Of a stretch of DNA of 64,000 nucleotides, positions 17,342 through 26,371 are shown one piece after another. Position 1 is the first letter of the stretch; every line of letters begins with the position of its first letter. Where the stretch lies: positions 1,860,001 to 1,924,000 of the forward strand of contig JAMBOW010000001.1 of assembly GCA_023715865.1 (NCBI GenBank). The letters are read 5' to 3'. A program made the translations under genes and the position numbers. Under the pieces are notes generated by a model. It saw only the letters and a program-made list of their open reading frames with translations, did not search any database and had not been told where the DNA came from. Origin of the DNA: Neobacillus mesonae. GTDB lineage: Bacteria; Bacillota; Bacilli; Paenibacillales; Paenibacillaceae.

Positions 17342-18846
17342 AAGCTGCCTTCCCCTTCCCATTTCCGAATCGATTCGCATATAGCCTCGGTAAGCCCAGG
17401 AAGCAGGCTTACATTCTGCCCCCAAATGGATTCCTCAGCCAAAATTTGATCGATGACGGTTTCCAGCGGTTTATTCTGTCCAAGCTCTTCCCAATGACTC
17501 GCCAGCACCTCAAGATGGGATTCATTATCCTTAAGAAGCACAGATTCACCGTTAAAGGTCAACGTCTTGAAGCCTTCCCCTGTCTTCTCGGTCCGGTACA
17601 AGCGCAAAAGGGCAGCAAAGCTCGTTACAATACGATTGGGAAGCACTCCATTTTTGCCATGGTAATCAAGCAGGGTTGGCAATAAACGGACTTTGAACTT
17701 GCTTAAAGAACCCAGCATAATGTCCTGCAGCCTGTGATCGATATAAGGGTTGAGGAAACGGTCGAACACTTCGCCTGCATAAGCTTGCATTTCCTCCTGC
17801 GGAAGCACAAGTGCTGAAATAATCTCCTCGTTGACGGCTTCCCGTATCCATTCTCCAAGCTGGCTGTCCTCCATCGTTTCCCGAACAAATTGCTTACCCT
17901 GTAAAATGCCCAGCGGTGTCATTAGAGTGTGAGCTCCGTTCAGAATCCGGACTTTCCGCAGCTGAAAGGGCTTTAAATCATCTGTCCAATGGACATTAAG
18001 CCCTGCCTCCGCGAGAGGCAGCTTGTCAGCAAGTGCCGGGTCTCCTTGAATAGCCCATAAATGATAGGGCTCAGCACTATTCAAGAGCATATCCTTGTAA
18101 CCTAATCGCTCTTCTATTTCAGCAATTTCTGCCTTAGATGGAGCACCGGTTACGATGCGGTCAACCAGATTGTTCAGAAAATGGTTGCTATCACGCACCC
18201 AACCCCGGAATTCATCCGAATATCCAAAATCTTCACTATGAAGCAGCACATAGGACCTTAACAAGTCACCATTGCCTTCAACAAGCTCGCAGGGCAGATG
18301 AATTAAACCTTTATGCGCATCTCCATGAAAATGCTTGAAACGATGATGCAGGAATACCGTCAGCTTGCCAGGAAAAGAATCAACAGGTGCCCCTTCACTG
18401 TACTCCGTCTTCTCATAGGTGAGTCCAGCCTCTGTCGTGTTAGACACAACGATATCAAGCTCAGGACGTTCAGCCAAAGCGAGGAAATCATTCCACTCCT
18501 CATAAGGATCAATCGCAAGCGACAGTACGGGAATAATCGCCTCCCGCTCTACAGCTGCTCCATTCTCAATTCCTCTTATCAAAAGCGTGTACAAGCCATC
18601 CTGCTCCCTGATGTTCAGTAGTTTATGCCGGCCTGACCTTCTCGGCTGGGTTACGGCCACACTTCCTTGGAATAAACCTTGTGCAGCGCTTTCATAAATC
18701 ATCCAGTCAAAAAATCCGCGTAGAAAGTTTCCTTCTCCGATCTGCAGCACCTTCACCGGCATATCTTGAAACCCGGCCAGGCTTGTGCCTTCAGCCAAAC
18801 CTTCCAGCTTCCGTCCCAGTCTAGGGAGATCATTACTAACCGCCAT
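17338..18846 (-). CDS. uxaB: Tagaturonate reductase
   Basis: UxaB reduces D-tagaturonate to D-altronate with NADH, feeding UxaA. The 502-residue protein belongs to the mannitol dehydrogenase superfamily, with the nucleotide-binding IGEGNFLRGFFDWM near the start, VSNTTEAGLTY, and the catalytic KVRILNGAHT block. The start has GAGGAGAAATGAG. It is first in the uxaB-uxaA operon and divergent from an AraC gene (18984), the likely local regulator. Mannonate oxidoreductase (UxuB) is a relative, but pairing with uxaA favours UxaB. Confidence 0.92.
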   Translation of the reverse strand: MAVSNDLPRLGRKLEGLAEGTSLAGFQDMPVKVLQIGEGNFLRGFFDWMIYESAAQGLFQGSVAVTQPRRSGRHKLLNIREQDGLYTLLIRGIENGAAVEREAIIPVLSLAIDPYEEWNDFLALAERPELDIVVSNTTEAGLTYEKTEYSEGAPVDSFPGKLTVFLHHRFKHFHGDAHKGLIHLPCELVEGNGDLLRSYVLLHSEDFGYSDEFRGWVRDSNHFLNNLVDRIVTGAPSKAEIAEIEERLGYKDMLLNSAEPYHLWAIQGDPALADKLPLAEAGLNVHWTDDLKPFQLRKVRILNGAHTLMTPLGILQGKQFVRETMEDSQLGEWIREAVNEEIISALVLPQEEMQAYAGEVFDRFLNPYIDHRLQDIMLGSLSKFKVRLLPTLLDYHGKNGVLPNRIVTSFAALLRLYRTEKTGEGFKTLTFNGESVLLKDNESHLEVLASHWEELGQNKPLETVIDQILAEESIWGQNVSLLPGLTEAICESIRKWEGEGSL

Positions 18847-18983
18847 GTCTCATTTCTCCTCTATTCAAATGACATGTTGTTTCCTAATAATGTTCATTGT
18901 ATCATCAATATAACGAAGTTAAATTGCCGATTTTGACATATATATACTCTATTTTGATGTTCATAGAAAAGAGGCGATGATCT

Positions 18984-19856
18984 ATGCGAAACACGCTGAA
19001 TGCTCCTGTTGATGCGCGTATCCCTGCTGATTTCGAGCTTCCCTTCCGAATGCTCTATCATGAGACCAAGCCTTACCAGCATGAGCTCCCCGATCATATG
19101 CATGATTGGCATGAACTGATTTGTGTTCATCAGGGAAAGGGGAAAATCTTTATTGACCATATGAGTTTAGATATGGAACCCGGCAATTTAATCATCATAC
19201 CCGGCAATACCATTCATCGCATTTTTCCGGATCCGGATAACCTTCTCACTTCCTCCGCCTTCTATATCAGTCCTGGACTATTTCACGGTATGGGGAGCGA
19301 AGCCGCTTCAACTTTACAGCTGTTTGAAAGACATCGCCAAACCAAAATTTATAAACGGCAATTCAGTTCACAGGAATTAAACGATGTATGTGAAATGATT
19401 GATCATATTCACTCTGAGATCAACAGCCGTAAGCCTATGCGCACGTATTCGACGCTATTGCATTTGCAGCTTCTGCTCATTTATTTGACCCGGCTCAGCT
19501 CCGTCACTGAGCAAACACCAGCTTCCATGTCTGGACCTGACTGGCTTACCCGCTCCTTGTCAAAAATAGAGGACGAGCTTCACAGCCGAGTCTCGCTATC
19601 ACTGCTCGCGAAGGATGCTTCTGTTTCACCTGCGCATTTCAGCAGAGTATTTAAGCAGTATACAGGTATGACACCCACGGACTATGTCACAGCGAGACGT
19701 ATCATCTTATCTAAAGATAAATTAATTCATTCTGATGACACGATGGCTGTTATAGCTGAAGCATGCGGTTTTGACAGTCTGCCGCATTTTTATCGGATGT
19801 TTAAGAAGCATACGGGAATGACTCCGTCGAGCTATCGTAAAAGCATGCGAATGTAG
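18984..19856 (+). CDS. AraC-family regulator divergent from uxaBA
   Basis: A 290-residue AraC-type protein with an N-terminal cupin (HMHDWHELICVHQGKGK, then PGNLIIIPGNTIHR) and a C-terminal double HTH (about 190-288, SLLAKDASVSPAHFSRVFK and FYRMFKKHTGMTPSSYR). It is divergently transcribed from uxaBA with 137 bases between, so it probably senses a uronate-related ligand and controls those genes. The ribosome site is AGAGGCGATG. Confidence 0.9.
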   Translation: MRNTLNAPVDARIPADFELPFRMLYHETKPYQHELPDHMHDWHELICVHQGKGKIFIDHMSLDMEPGNLIIIPGNTIHRIFPDPDNLLTSSAFYISPGLFHGMGSEAASTLQLFERHRQTKIYKRQFSSQELNDVCEMIDHIHSEINSRKPMRTYSTLLHLQLLLIYLTRLSSVTEQTPASMSGPDWLTRSLSKIEDELHSRVSLSLLAKDASVSPAHFSRVFKQYTGMTPTDYVTARRIILSKDKLIHSDDTMAVIAEACGFDSLPHFYRMFKKHTGMTPSSYRKSMRM

Positions 19857-19905
19857 AGTAGTGTACTACCATTTTCAGTTACGAAAATAGAGGCTAAAAT
19901 GAAAG

Positions 19906-19944
19906 CAGCCCGGAAGAAGCAAACCTTGCTTTTCCCGGGCTTTT
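19906..19944 (+). terminator. Terminator after araC
   Basis: AGCCCGGAAGAAGCAA (19906-19921) pairs with TTGCTTTTCCCGGGCT with two mismatches, followed by TTTT. Confidence 0.78.
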
Positions 19945-20025
19945 CACTGTATGTAGGGTCTGTCTAACTCAGATCCTTATACTGATCAGGCAAATTATTC
20001 TTTTAAAACAAAACCATCTTCAACG

Positions 20026-20619
20026 TTATGGCAGCAAGTATCCTTTTTCCACCGCCTGCTCCACCAGGCTGGCAGCATATTCGCCCAGTACTGGCGATGC
20101 CTCCGCAATAACAGCAATGCGTGCTTTCACTGCACTGGCTGATACATGATGTGCTTTCCAGGCTTTCCCTTCCGTATAAAAGTTATGCAGCACAGGATGA
20201 AGCCGATCCATCGCTGCCGCATATTTGGCTTCGTTCGTCAGTCCTTCCTCGAATTCAAGCCACAGATTCATCCACTCGCTTCCTTGATCGTCTGGAAGAA
20301 GACCAAAAATCCGTTTTGCTGCTGCGACTTCCCTATCCCATTTATCTTCATAGCCTTTAACGTCGTAGGCAAAGGTATCTCCTGCATCAATTTCGACAAG
20401 ATCGTGAATGAGCAGCATATGGACTACTTTTTTCAGATCCAATGCATCATCTAGAGCATGCTCCTTCAATAAAAAAGCCATGACCGCGATATGCCATGTA
20501 TGCTCCGCATCATTCTCCCGGCGTGAACCATTCATCAAATAAGATTGACGCAGCACGTGTTTAAGGTCATCGATCTCGCGTATAAATTCAATCTGTTTAG
20601 CAACTCGTTCTAAATTCAC
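20026..20619 (-). CDS. HD-domain phosphohydrolase (YfbR/HDDC2-like 5'-nucleotidase)
   Basis: The 197-residue protein has the metal-binding HD pattern: ENDAEHTWH, then HDLVEIDAGDT, and a later AMDRLHP aspartate. This matches the YfbR/HDDC2 family, which removes phosphate from deoxynucleoside monophosphates; the substrate is not shown by sequence. I chose GTG at 20619, eight bases after AAGGAG, rather than GTG at 20640, which lies before that site. No partner gene is adjacent on the same strand, so it is likely transcribed alone. Confidence 0.86.
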   Translation of the reverse strand: MNLERVAKQIEFIREIDDLKHVLRQSYLMNGSRRENDAEHTWHIAVMAFLLKEHALDDALDLKKVVHMLLIHDLVEIDAGDTFAYDVKGYEDKWDREVAAAKRIFGLLPDDQGSEWMNLWLEFEEGLTNEAKYAAAMDRLHPVLHNFYTEGKAWKAHHVSASAVKARIAVIAEASPVLGEYAASLVEQAVEKGYLLP

Positions 20620-20764
20620 TGTAAAGTCTCCTTTTCGCACAAGTCTTCCCTAGAAGTGATAAACCTGTCCTTAAGCATACCACTGCTTATCAAATCGCGC
20701 CAAGTTTAAAGAATTTCCGGTTCCTAAAAAGAGATTAAAGTCTCTCATGTAAAAAGCGCTGTGG

Positions 20765-20770
20765 TATAAT
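20765..20770 (+). promoter_or_regulatory. Extended -10 of the Tet(M)-like gene promoter
   Basis: TGGTATAAT is a consensus -10 with the extended TG, about 55 bases before the chosen start. No good -35 is present. A small AGAGA/TCTCT hairpin lies just upstream (20730-20745). Confidence 0.65.
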
Positions 20771-20825
20771 TTATTTTGAATAACAGGCGAAAATAAAATA
20801 CGTGAAGAAGCTGAGGAATTCGATC

Positions 20826-22802
20826 GTGGCAAAACACAATCATCGCAATGTTGGTATTTTCGCGCATGTGGATGCCGGAAAAACAACGACAACCGAACAA
20901 ATATTATATATGAGCGGTGTCATACGTTTACTTGGCAGCGTAAATGACGGAACAGCATTTACCGACTCGCTCGATATTGAAAAGCAAAGAGGAATATCGA
21001 TTAAATCGGCAGCCACCTCTTTTATTTGGAAAGAAAATACGATTAATCTGGTGGATACACCAGGACATATTGACTTTATATCTGAAGTTGAACGGACGGT
21101 AAGAGTCATGGACGGAGCTATTCTGATCGTATCGGCGGCAGACGGGGTACAGGCTCAGACTGAAACTATCTGGAAAGCACTTCGTAAACTACATATCCCT
21201 ACACTAATTTATGTCAACAAAATGGACCGCGTTGGTGTGTCACCAGCCGATGTAATGAACAATATTACTTCACTTCTGTCACCTGCTGCATTGCCTGCAC
21301 AAGCAGTAATCTATGAAGGCGAAGTATGGAGCCGCACGGCTTCTATCTTCTCGGGAGACACACATGACTCGGCAGAACAATTAAACACGTTAGCTGAATG
21401 GCTTGCTGACCAGGATGAATCTGTTCTCGAGCGAATCATCGAGGGTGAAGAAATATCAGCAAGTGAGATTAGAGAAAGATTCCAAGAGGAAGCAAGAAAG
21501 GGAAATGCTTATCCCGTATGCTTTGGATCTTCACAGAAAGGGATCGGTATTGAGGAACTGATGGATGCCATCCTAGAGTTTCTCCCTTCTCCGGCAGGAG
21601 ATGCAAATGGCCCTCTCTCGGGAGTGGTCTTCAAAATTGACAGAGATAAAAACATGGGAAGAGCGGCTTACGTCAGATTATACAGCGGCAGCCTGCGAAC
21701 CAGGGACAGCATTACAATTGCAAACCGGGACCTAAACGAGAAAGTGACACAAATACGTAAAATGGAAGGCCGGAAGGTTGTTGATCTCGGTGAAGTTGAA
21801 GCTGGGGATATTGCAGCAGTGTATGGTCTTCACGATGTTCAGATCGGAGATGTAATCGGCAGCGAGGAGTATGTGCCTCCTCTGCCGGGGATGGCGGTTC
21901 CCCTTCTGACAGTGCAGGTCCACAGTAAGGATGCAGCTAAGTATCCTGCGCTGGTCAGTGCGCTGCAAGAGTTAACGGATGAAGACCCCCTTCTCGGTCT
22001 TTCGTGGCTTCAGGATGAACGTGAGCTTCATCTTAAAGTGATGGGTTCTATACAGCTTGAAATACTGGAAAGCGTTCTTCTAAGCCGATTTGATATTGAG
22101 GTCACATTTGATCCTCCCTCTGTTATCTATAAAGAAACACCCGTGTCAGAAGGAGAAGGCTTCATCGCCTACACCATGCCTAAGCCCTGCTGGGCTGTGC
22201 TCCGATTTGCCATTCGCCCACTTCCAAGAGGCAGCGGTCTCATTTATCGCTCTGAGGTTCGCTATGACAATCTGCTGGAACGATATCAAAATGAAGTAGC
22301 AAGACGCGTACCTGAAGCGCTTGAGCAAGGCTTGTTTGGATGGGAAGTCACAGATTTGGAGGTTGTATTAACCTATGGAGAGCATCATGTTTGGCATACT
22401 CATCCGCTCGATTTTGTCGTGGCAACACCGATGGGGATTATGGATGGGCTGAATCGGGTAAAAACGGCACTGCTTGAGCCCATGCAGCATTTTCGCATTA
22501 CTGTTCCGGAGGAGAATGGCGGCAAGGTGCTCAGCGATCTTGTTCATATGCGGGCCGAATTTGAGGCTCCTTATATCTCTCATGGTCGCTGCACCGTAGA
22601 AGGTATCCTCCCCGTGGCTGCATCCATGGATTATCCTGTTCAGCTTCGCTCCGAAACGAAAGGTCACGGAGTGATGGCAACTAGCTTTGCCGGTTATCAG
22701 GAATGCCCTGAGGGCACTGTGGTCACCAGAAAGAGACGCGGTGTAGATCCGCTGGACCAATCCCGGTATATTCTAGCGGTACGAAATGCGATCAGCTCGT
22801 AA
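20826..22802 (+). CDS. Tet(M)/EF-G-like translational GTPase with atypical domain IV loop
   Basis: The 658-residue GTPase has the complete EF-G/Tet(M) layout: P-loop AHVDAGKTT (13-21), switch RGISI, DTPGH, NKMD, then domains II to V. Ribosomal protection proteins of this family release tetracycline from the 30S subunit. At the domain IV loop Tet(M) carries SPV in YYSPVSTPADF, but this protein has VWH (about residues 522-524) in an equal-length loop. Classic tetracycline resistance is therefore uncertain, and it may protect against another ligand or act in translation. I chose GTG at 20826 (GAGG upstream, family-like N-terminus) over GTG at 20802. It is followed by a TPR gene. Confidence 0.88.
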   Translation: MAKHNHRNVGIFAHVDAGKTTTTEQILYMSGVIRLLGSVNDGTAFTDSLDIEKQRGISIKSAATSFIWKENTINLVDTPGHIDFISEVERTVRVMDGAILIVSAADGVQAQTETIWKALRKLHIPTLIYVNKMDRVGVSPADVMNNITSLLSPAALPAQAVIYEGEVWSRTASIFSGDTHDSAEQLNTLAEWLADQDESVLERIIEGEEISASEIRERFQEEARKGNAYPVCFGSSQKGIGIEELMDAILEFLPSPAGDANGPLSGVVFKIDRDKNMGRAAYVRLYSGSLRTRDSITIANRDLNEKVTQIRKMEGRKVVDLGEVEAGDIAAVYGLHDVQIGDVIGSEEYVPPLPGMAVPLLTVQVHSKDAAKYPALVSALQELTDEDPLLGLSWLQDERELHLKVMGSIQLEILESVLLSRFDIEVTFDPPSVIYKETPVSEGEGFIAYTMPKPCWAVLRFAIRPLPRGSGLIYRSEVRYDNLLERYQNEVARRVPEALEQGLFGWEVTDLEVVLTYGEHHVWHTHPLDFVVATPMGIMDGLNRVKTALLEPMQHFRITVPEENGGKVLSDLVHMRAEFEAPYISHGRCTVEGILPVAASMDYPVQLRSETKGHGVMATSFAGYQECPEGTVVTRKRRGVDPLDQSRYILAVRNAISS

Positions 22803-22839
22803 TAAGGATACAGATATAGACCATTAACGGAGGAGATCT

Positions 22840-23514
22840 ATGAGTAAAATATTAGGTTTTGGATTATTGTTTTACTTATTCGGCAATCCTTTCATTGCCA
22901 TTATCGTACTGCTATTGATTATCTATTTACTGGATCGAAGGTTTGTGGGTGTTTTTCCAAGTCTTACAAAACCATATCGACGTATGCGGAATATATCTAA
23001 AAACCGCCAGCAGATTGCCATGAATCCAAATGATGTAACTGCCAAGCTTGATCTTGCCCGCCTTCTGATTGAGCGAAAAAAGTACAAGGAAGCGCAAGAG
23101 CATCTCTTAACCATCGAAGCCTCTTATGAGCATTCAGCCGAATACTGGGATGCGCTTGGCACGACAGAAATTCATCTGGGACAGCTGGAGGCCGGAGAAC
23201 AAAATATACTCAAAGCACTTGATATCAATCCGAGAGTGAAATATGGTCAGCCTTATTTGCGGCTTGCCTCTGCTTTTAAGGATAAGGACCAAAACAAGGC
23301 GCTTCGTTATGTAGAGCAGTTTCAGGAAATCTCATCTTCTTCTAGTGAGTCTTATTACTACTTGGGGCAGGTCTACCTTGCACTTGGACAAAAAGCTGAG
23401 GCAAACGATGCCTTCAGTCAGTCCATTCAAGTCTATCGTTCCCTGCCCAAGTATAAGAAACGCCAAGAGAGACGCTGGGCAGTCCGCAGCATGTTTAAGA
23501 AGCTGTTCACATAA
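22840..23514 (+). CDS. TPR-repeat membrane protein
   Basis: A 224-residue protein with an N-terminal membrane segment (about residues 5-30, rich in I and L) and several tetratricopeptide repeats (about 60-205, for example AEYWDALGTTEIHLGQLEAGEQ and ESYYYLGQVYLALGQ, each cut here). TPRs bind partner proteins. It has a strong GGAGGAG site 37 bases after the GTPase gene and ends before a strong terminator, so both are one operon. A functional link with the GTPase is possible but unproven. Confidence 0.85.
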   Translation: MSKILGFGLLFYLFGNPFIAIIVLLLIIYLLDRRFVGVFPSLTKPYRRMRNISKNRQQIAMNPNDVTAKLDLARLLIERKKYKEAQEHLLTIEASYEHSAEYWDALGTTEIHLGQLEAGEQNILKALDINPRVKYGQPYLRLASAFKDKDQNKALRYVEQFQEISSSSSESYYYLGQVYLALGQKAEANDAFSQSIQVYRSLPKYKKRQERRWAVRSMFKKLFT

Positions 23515-23565
23515 AAAACAAATGGACACAATGAGATGCTTCATTCCATATTTTTGATCATGACA

Positions 23566-23610
23566 AAGAGCCGTATTTCAATTTTTTAGTTGAATACGGC
23601 TCTTATTTTG
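23566..23610. terminator. Bidirectional terminator
   Basis: AAGAGCCGTATTTCAA pairs with TTGAATACGGCTCTT with a one-base bulge; an AT-rich tail follows on each strand. Confidence 0.88.
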
Positions 23611-23611
23611 T

Positions 23612-24658
23612 TTATTCCCCATCATATAAGATTTTCAAAAGTCTTCCCTCATGCTTATCCATCCATTTCAGCCTAGCATACAGCTCATGAATTTGCCGCT
23701 TTACTATACTTACCGGGTCAATTCCCATCTTCCATCTGGACATAAAATGCATGACGACATCCAGCCTGCGCAGCAGAATCAGCGTAGGGATTAAAGCTCT
23801 CTCTTCTTTCGATAAATTAATAATTGTAGTAAATCCAGATACAAGTGCGCTGCATTGCTCCCATATGGCTTCCTCCTCACTGCCGATCATGTCCGACAAC
23901 GGTACAGCGAGCTCCATGACTCTTGCATCCAAGGTTGCAAATTCAAAATCCAAAATCGCATAGATTTCTCCATGTTCATTTTCCAGTACATTTGAGGCAT
24001 TAATATCTCCGTGAACGATCTGATGCGGGATATGATCCAAGCCGCTTAACCTTTTAAATATTTGTTCAATAGGTTTCGCCATTTGCTTCATGACATCTGT
24101 GTCGTCAATAAATACTGGATCAGGACGATTTAAGGTGGAAATCAAATATTCGGGAGTGCACTCGGGATAGGAAATATCCAATCTATAATACGGCGGGTAA
24201 GCAGGCTTTAATGAAATATCTGCCCTCGATAAGGCGAGCGACAGCTGTCCTGACCTTTCACCCAGCTCTCTGAATTGTTGGGGCGAGGCAAGCCGGGGAT
24301 TACGCCCTTCTTTGTAGCGGAACAGCGCAGCGATCTTATTATCATCGTATGCCATTGTCTCCCCTTCTATTGTATGTACCAATTCAGGTATTTCAAATGC
24401 TCTCTTTATATGTAAAAGCGAACTAAGCACCGCATGCTCATATTGAACCTTCTCCACATCCTGATGGCTTTCATACAGACGGAGCACATACTTATGATCT
24501 TTTATTCTCAATCTATAGGTTGAATTGTTCATCCCTCCATTAAGTCGCTGGAGACAAACTTCTGATTTCTCCACCTTATCCAGCTCTTCAAAATAGCAAT
24601 CAAGTATTTTCCATACTTTGGCCTGCTCGTCCACTTTAAGCTCTCCGTCATGCTCCAT
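23612..24658 (-). CDS. Aminoglycoside-phosphotransferase-fold kinase
   Basis: The 348-residue protein has the APH/choline-kinase fold: N-lobe NNSTYRLRIKDHKYVLRLY with the ATP-binding Lys, the catalytic loop IVHGDINASNVL with Asp and Asn, and the metal-binding AILDFEFATLD. Substrates in this superfamily include homoserine, choline, sugars and antibiotics; none can be assigned. The start has AGGAGTG nine bases upstream. Neighbouring genes are unrelated, so it seems to be a single unit. Confidence 0.85.
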   Translation of the reverse strand: MEHDGELKVDEQAKVWKILDCYFEELDKVEKSEVCLQRLNGGMNNSTYRLRIKDHKYVLRLYESHQDVEKVQYEHAVLSSLLHIKRAFEIPELVHTIEGETMAYDDNKIAALFRYKEGRNPRLASPQQFRELGERSGQLSLALSRADISLKPAYPPYYRLDISYPECTPEYLISTLNRPDPVFIDDTDVMKQMAKPIEQIFKRLSGLDHIPHQIVHGDINASNVLENEHGEIYAILDFEFATLDARVMELAVPLSDMIGSEEEAIWEQCSALVSGFTTIINLSKEERALIPTLILLRRLDVVMHFMSRWKMGIDPVSIVKRQIHELYARLKWMDKHEGRLLKILYDGE

Positions 24659-24735
24659 TAAAAATTCACTCCTTGCTATAGCTCATTATGAAAGGTAGGA
24701 ATACAAGTTACAAACCTGTATTCCCCTTGATCTCC

Positions 24736-25398
24736 TTATTTTTTTCGCGAGCTGCTTACCTTGCCTAAAGATACCAGCGGTTCAAAGCCAAGTCTCGCGA
24801 GCTGATCATCAATGACCCGATACCCCCTGCTGCTTGGGTGCATCTGATCAAAAAACAGCAGCTCTCGCTCTCTTCCCTGAAAAGCATACAGCAGTGGAGC
24901 GACAGCTATTTTCTTGCTCGTAAAGCCCATCAAAAACTCATTATACTGCTTGACAAAATGGTACGCTGCTTCACTTCGCGGCATGGGGTTATAGAGCCCA
25001 ACCAGCCGGATAAAGTATGGACCCGATTTCTTTTTCAGCGTTCGGATCTGCGAAAGAATTTCTCCAACATGGTACTCACAAGCATCCAGTGTTTGACTGA
25101 ACTCAGGTGAACTCAAATTCCCCCTAGCCATACGTGCAGCTCGGATCAAATCATTTCCACCTATCGAAATCGTTATTACGTCCGCAAGTTCAATAAGATG
25201 GCGAAGATGCCCGTCATATTTTACCATGGATAGCAGTCCTTTTGATGTTAAGCCATTAACGCCTCTATTGCTTACGAGCACCATGCTGCGCAAATGATAT
25301 TCTAATCTGCTTTGGTAAAGAGGTACAAATCCGCTGCCAAACAATGCACCGATTCCAACCGTCAGTGAATCTCCAAGCGCCAAATATCGGTACACCAA
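24736..25398 (-). CDS. SGNH/GDSL lipase, LipC-like
   Basis: A 220-residue SGNH hydrolase with YLALGDSLTVGIG (Ser), VNGLTSKGL, ITISIGGNDLI and the final DQMHPSSRGY (Asp, His). It resembles spore germination lipases of the LipC/YcsK type, which would suit a spore former, but other esterases look alike. It has no signal peptide. TTG at 25398 has AAGGAGG eight bases upstream and is preferred over the following GTG. Confidence 0.85.
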   Translation of the reverse strand: MVYRYLALGDSLTVGIGALFGSGFVPLYQSRLEYHLRSMVLVSNRGVNGLTSKGLLSMVKYDGHLRHLIELADVITISIGGNDLIRAARMARGNLSSPEFSQTLDACEYHVGEILSQIRTLKKKSGPYFIRLVGLYNPMPRSEAAYHFVKQYNEFLMGFTSKKIAVAPLLYAFQGRERELLFFDQMHPSSRGYRVIDDQLARLGFEPLVSLGKVSSSRKK

Positions 25399-25608
25399 AT
25401 CGACTTCCTCCTTTTCGCGTAAACTAGAGATAGATTGAAGCTTATTCTATCTTCTCTGGTGATGTTGTAGCTTATGGAGGGAATCAGGCTTTTGGCACGG
25501 CAAGTTGTCCTGTTGAAGCCTCATTTTTTATGTAGAAAAACAAATACGTCAGAAACGGCTGTCTCACCGAAACTAAAGTATGTGTTTTCTTCAGAACATG
25601 CTAACTTT

Positions 25609-25809
25609 CTATATAAAATAGGCTGCAATACTTCCAACCAGCATTCCCCCGATAAAATAAATGCCGCTCTGGGGAATCTTAACTTTGCGTAATTCAGCGT
25701 ACACAAGCAGAAGAAACAGAACAAACATGACAAGCTTAAATCCTAAAGCTACAAATGGAACGACTAGACCAAGCAATAAACCAAGTACTCTATATACCGT
25801 CGTTGACAT
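25609..25809 (-). CDS. Small membrane protein, function unknown
   Basis: A 66-residue protein with two predicted membrane segments (about residues 5-38 and 46-65) joined by a charged loop, AELRKVKIPQ. ATG at 25809 has GAGGAG nine bases upstream; an earlier ATG at 25851 lacks such a site. No family is recognised. The gap between it and the lipase gene (25399-25608) holds no further gene that I can support, only a weak plus-strand hairpin with a T-run at 25486-25529. Confidence 0.68.
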   Translation of the reverse strand: MSTTVYRVLGLLLGLVVPFVALGFKLVMFVLFLLLVYAELRKVKIPQSGIYFIGGMLVGSIAAYFI

Positions 25810-25889
25810 GAAGTCGGGCTCCTCGATTAAAGTTGTAGATTCCCAGAACAAAACATCGTTTATCAGGCTTCACGCCTTATGAAACTGCA

Positions 25890-26315
25890 TTACTCCTCTT
25901 CTTCTGCTTCAAATACGCAGCGAAAGCGTTCAACTCCAGGATATTTCTCCCCAAGACTATACACGACAAAACCTACATTACGGTAAAAATCAACAGCTTC
26001 TTCGTCCGTTTCCGCGATGACGATCTCTGGTTCAAGCCGGCTGATCATCTCCGAAATAATACCTCGGCCGTACCCTTTTTCCCGATTCTCCGGAAGTACA
26101 GCCAAATGCTTGATTGTCACCTGACGGCCATTCTGCTCTACACCGATGATAGCAACAAGCTGCTCTTCATCTTCAAATCCATACAACTCATAATGATCAT
26201 GGTCCTTATACAGTGCCATAGCGGCTTTTATATGACTCTCTTCTGGCAGCGTCGAATATCCGATGAGCTCCTCCACAATTGGGTCATTTATGCGATCTTT
26301 AATAGAAACTAACAA
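25890..26315 (-). CDS. GNAT-family N-acetyltransferase
   Basis: The 141-residue protein has the GNAT core: TIKHLAVLPENREKGYGRGI contains the acetyl-CoA pyrophosphate-binding R/Q-x-x-G-x-G/A loop, followed by IAETDEEAVDFYRNVGF, a standard C-terminal block. The substrate is unknown. TTG at 26315 has AGGAGG eight bases upstream. It ends with a run of five glutamates. No operon partner is evident. Confidence 0.88.
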   Translation of the reverse strand: MLVSIKDRINDPIVEELIGYSTLPEESHIKAAMALYKDHDHYELYGFEDEEQLVAIIGVEQNGRQVTIKHLAVLPENREKGYGRGIISEMISRLEPEIVIAETDEEAVDFYRNVGFVVYSLGEKYPGVERFRCVFEAEEEE

Positions 26316-26371
26316 ATGAAAATCCTCCTGTCCTATTATCCTTGACTATACGTACTTTAGGACTTTTAGCT

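Noticed and set aside
25474..25692. Plus-strand 72-residue frame and T-tailed hairpin (25486-25529)
   Set aside because: The frame overlaps a real minus-strand gene and shows no family features; the hairpin has only six strong pairs and no gene before it.
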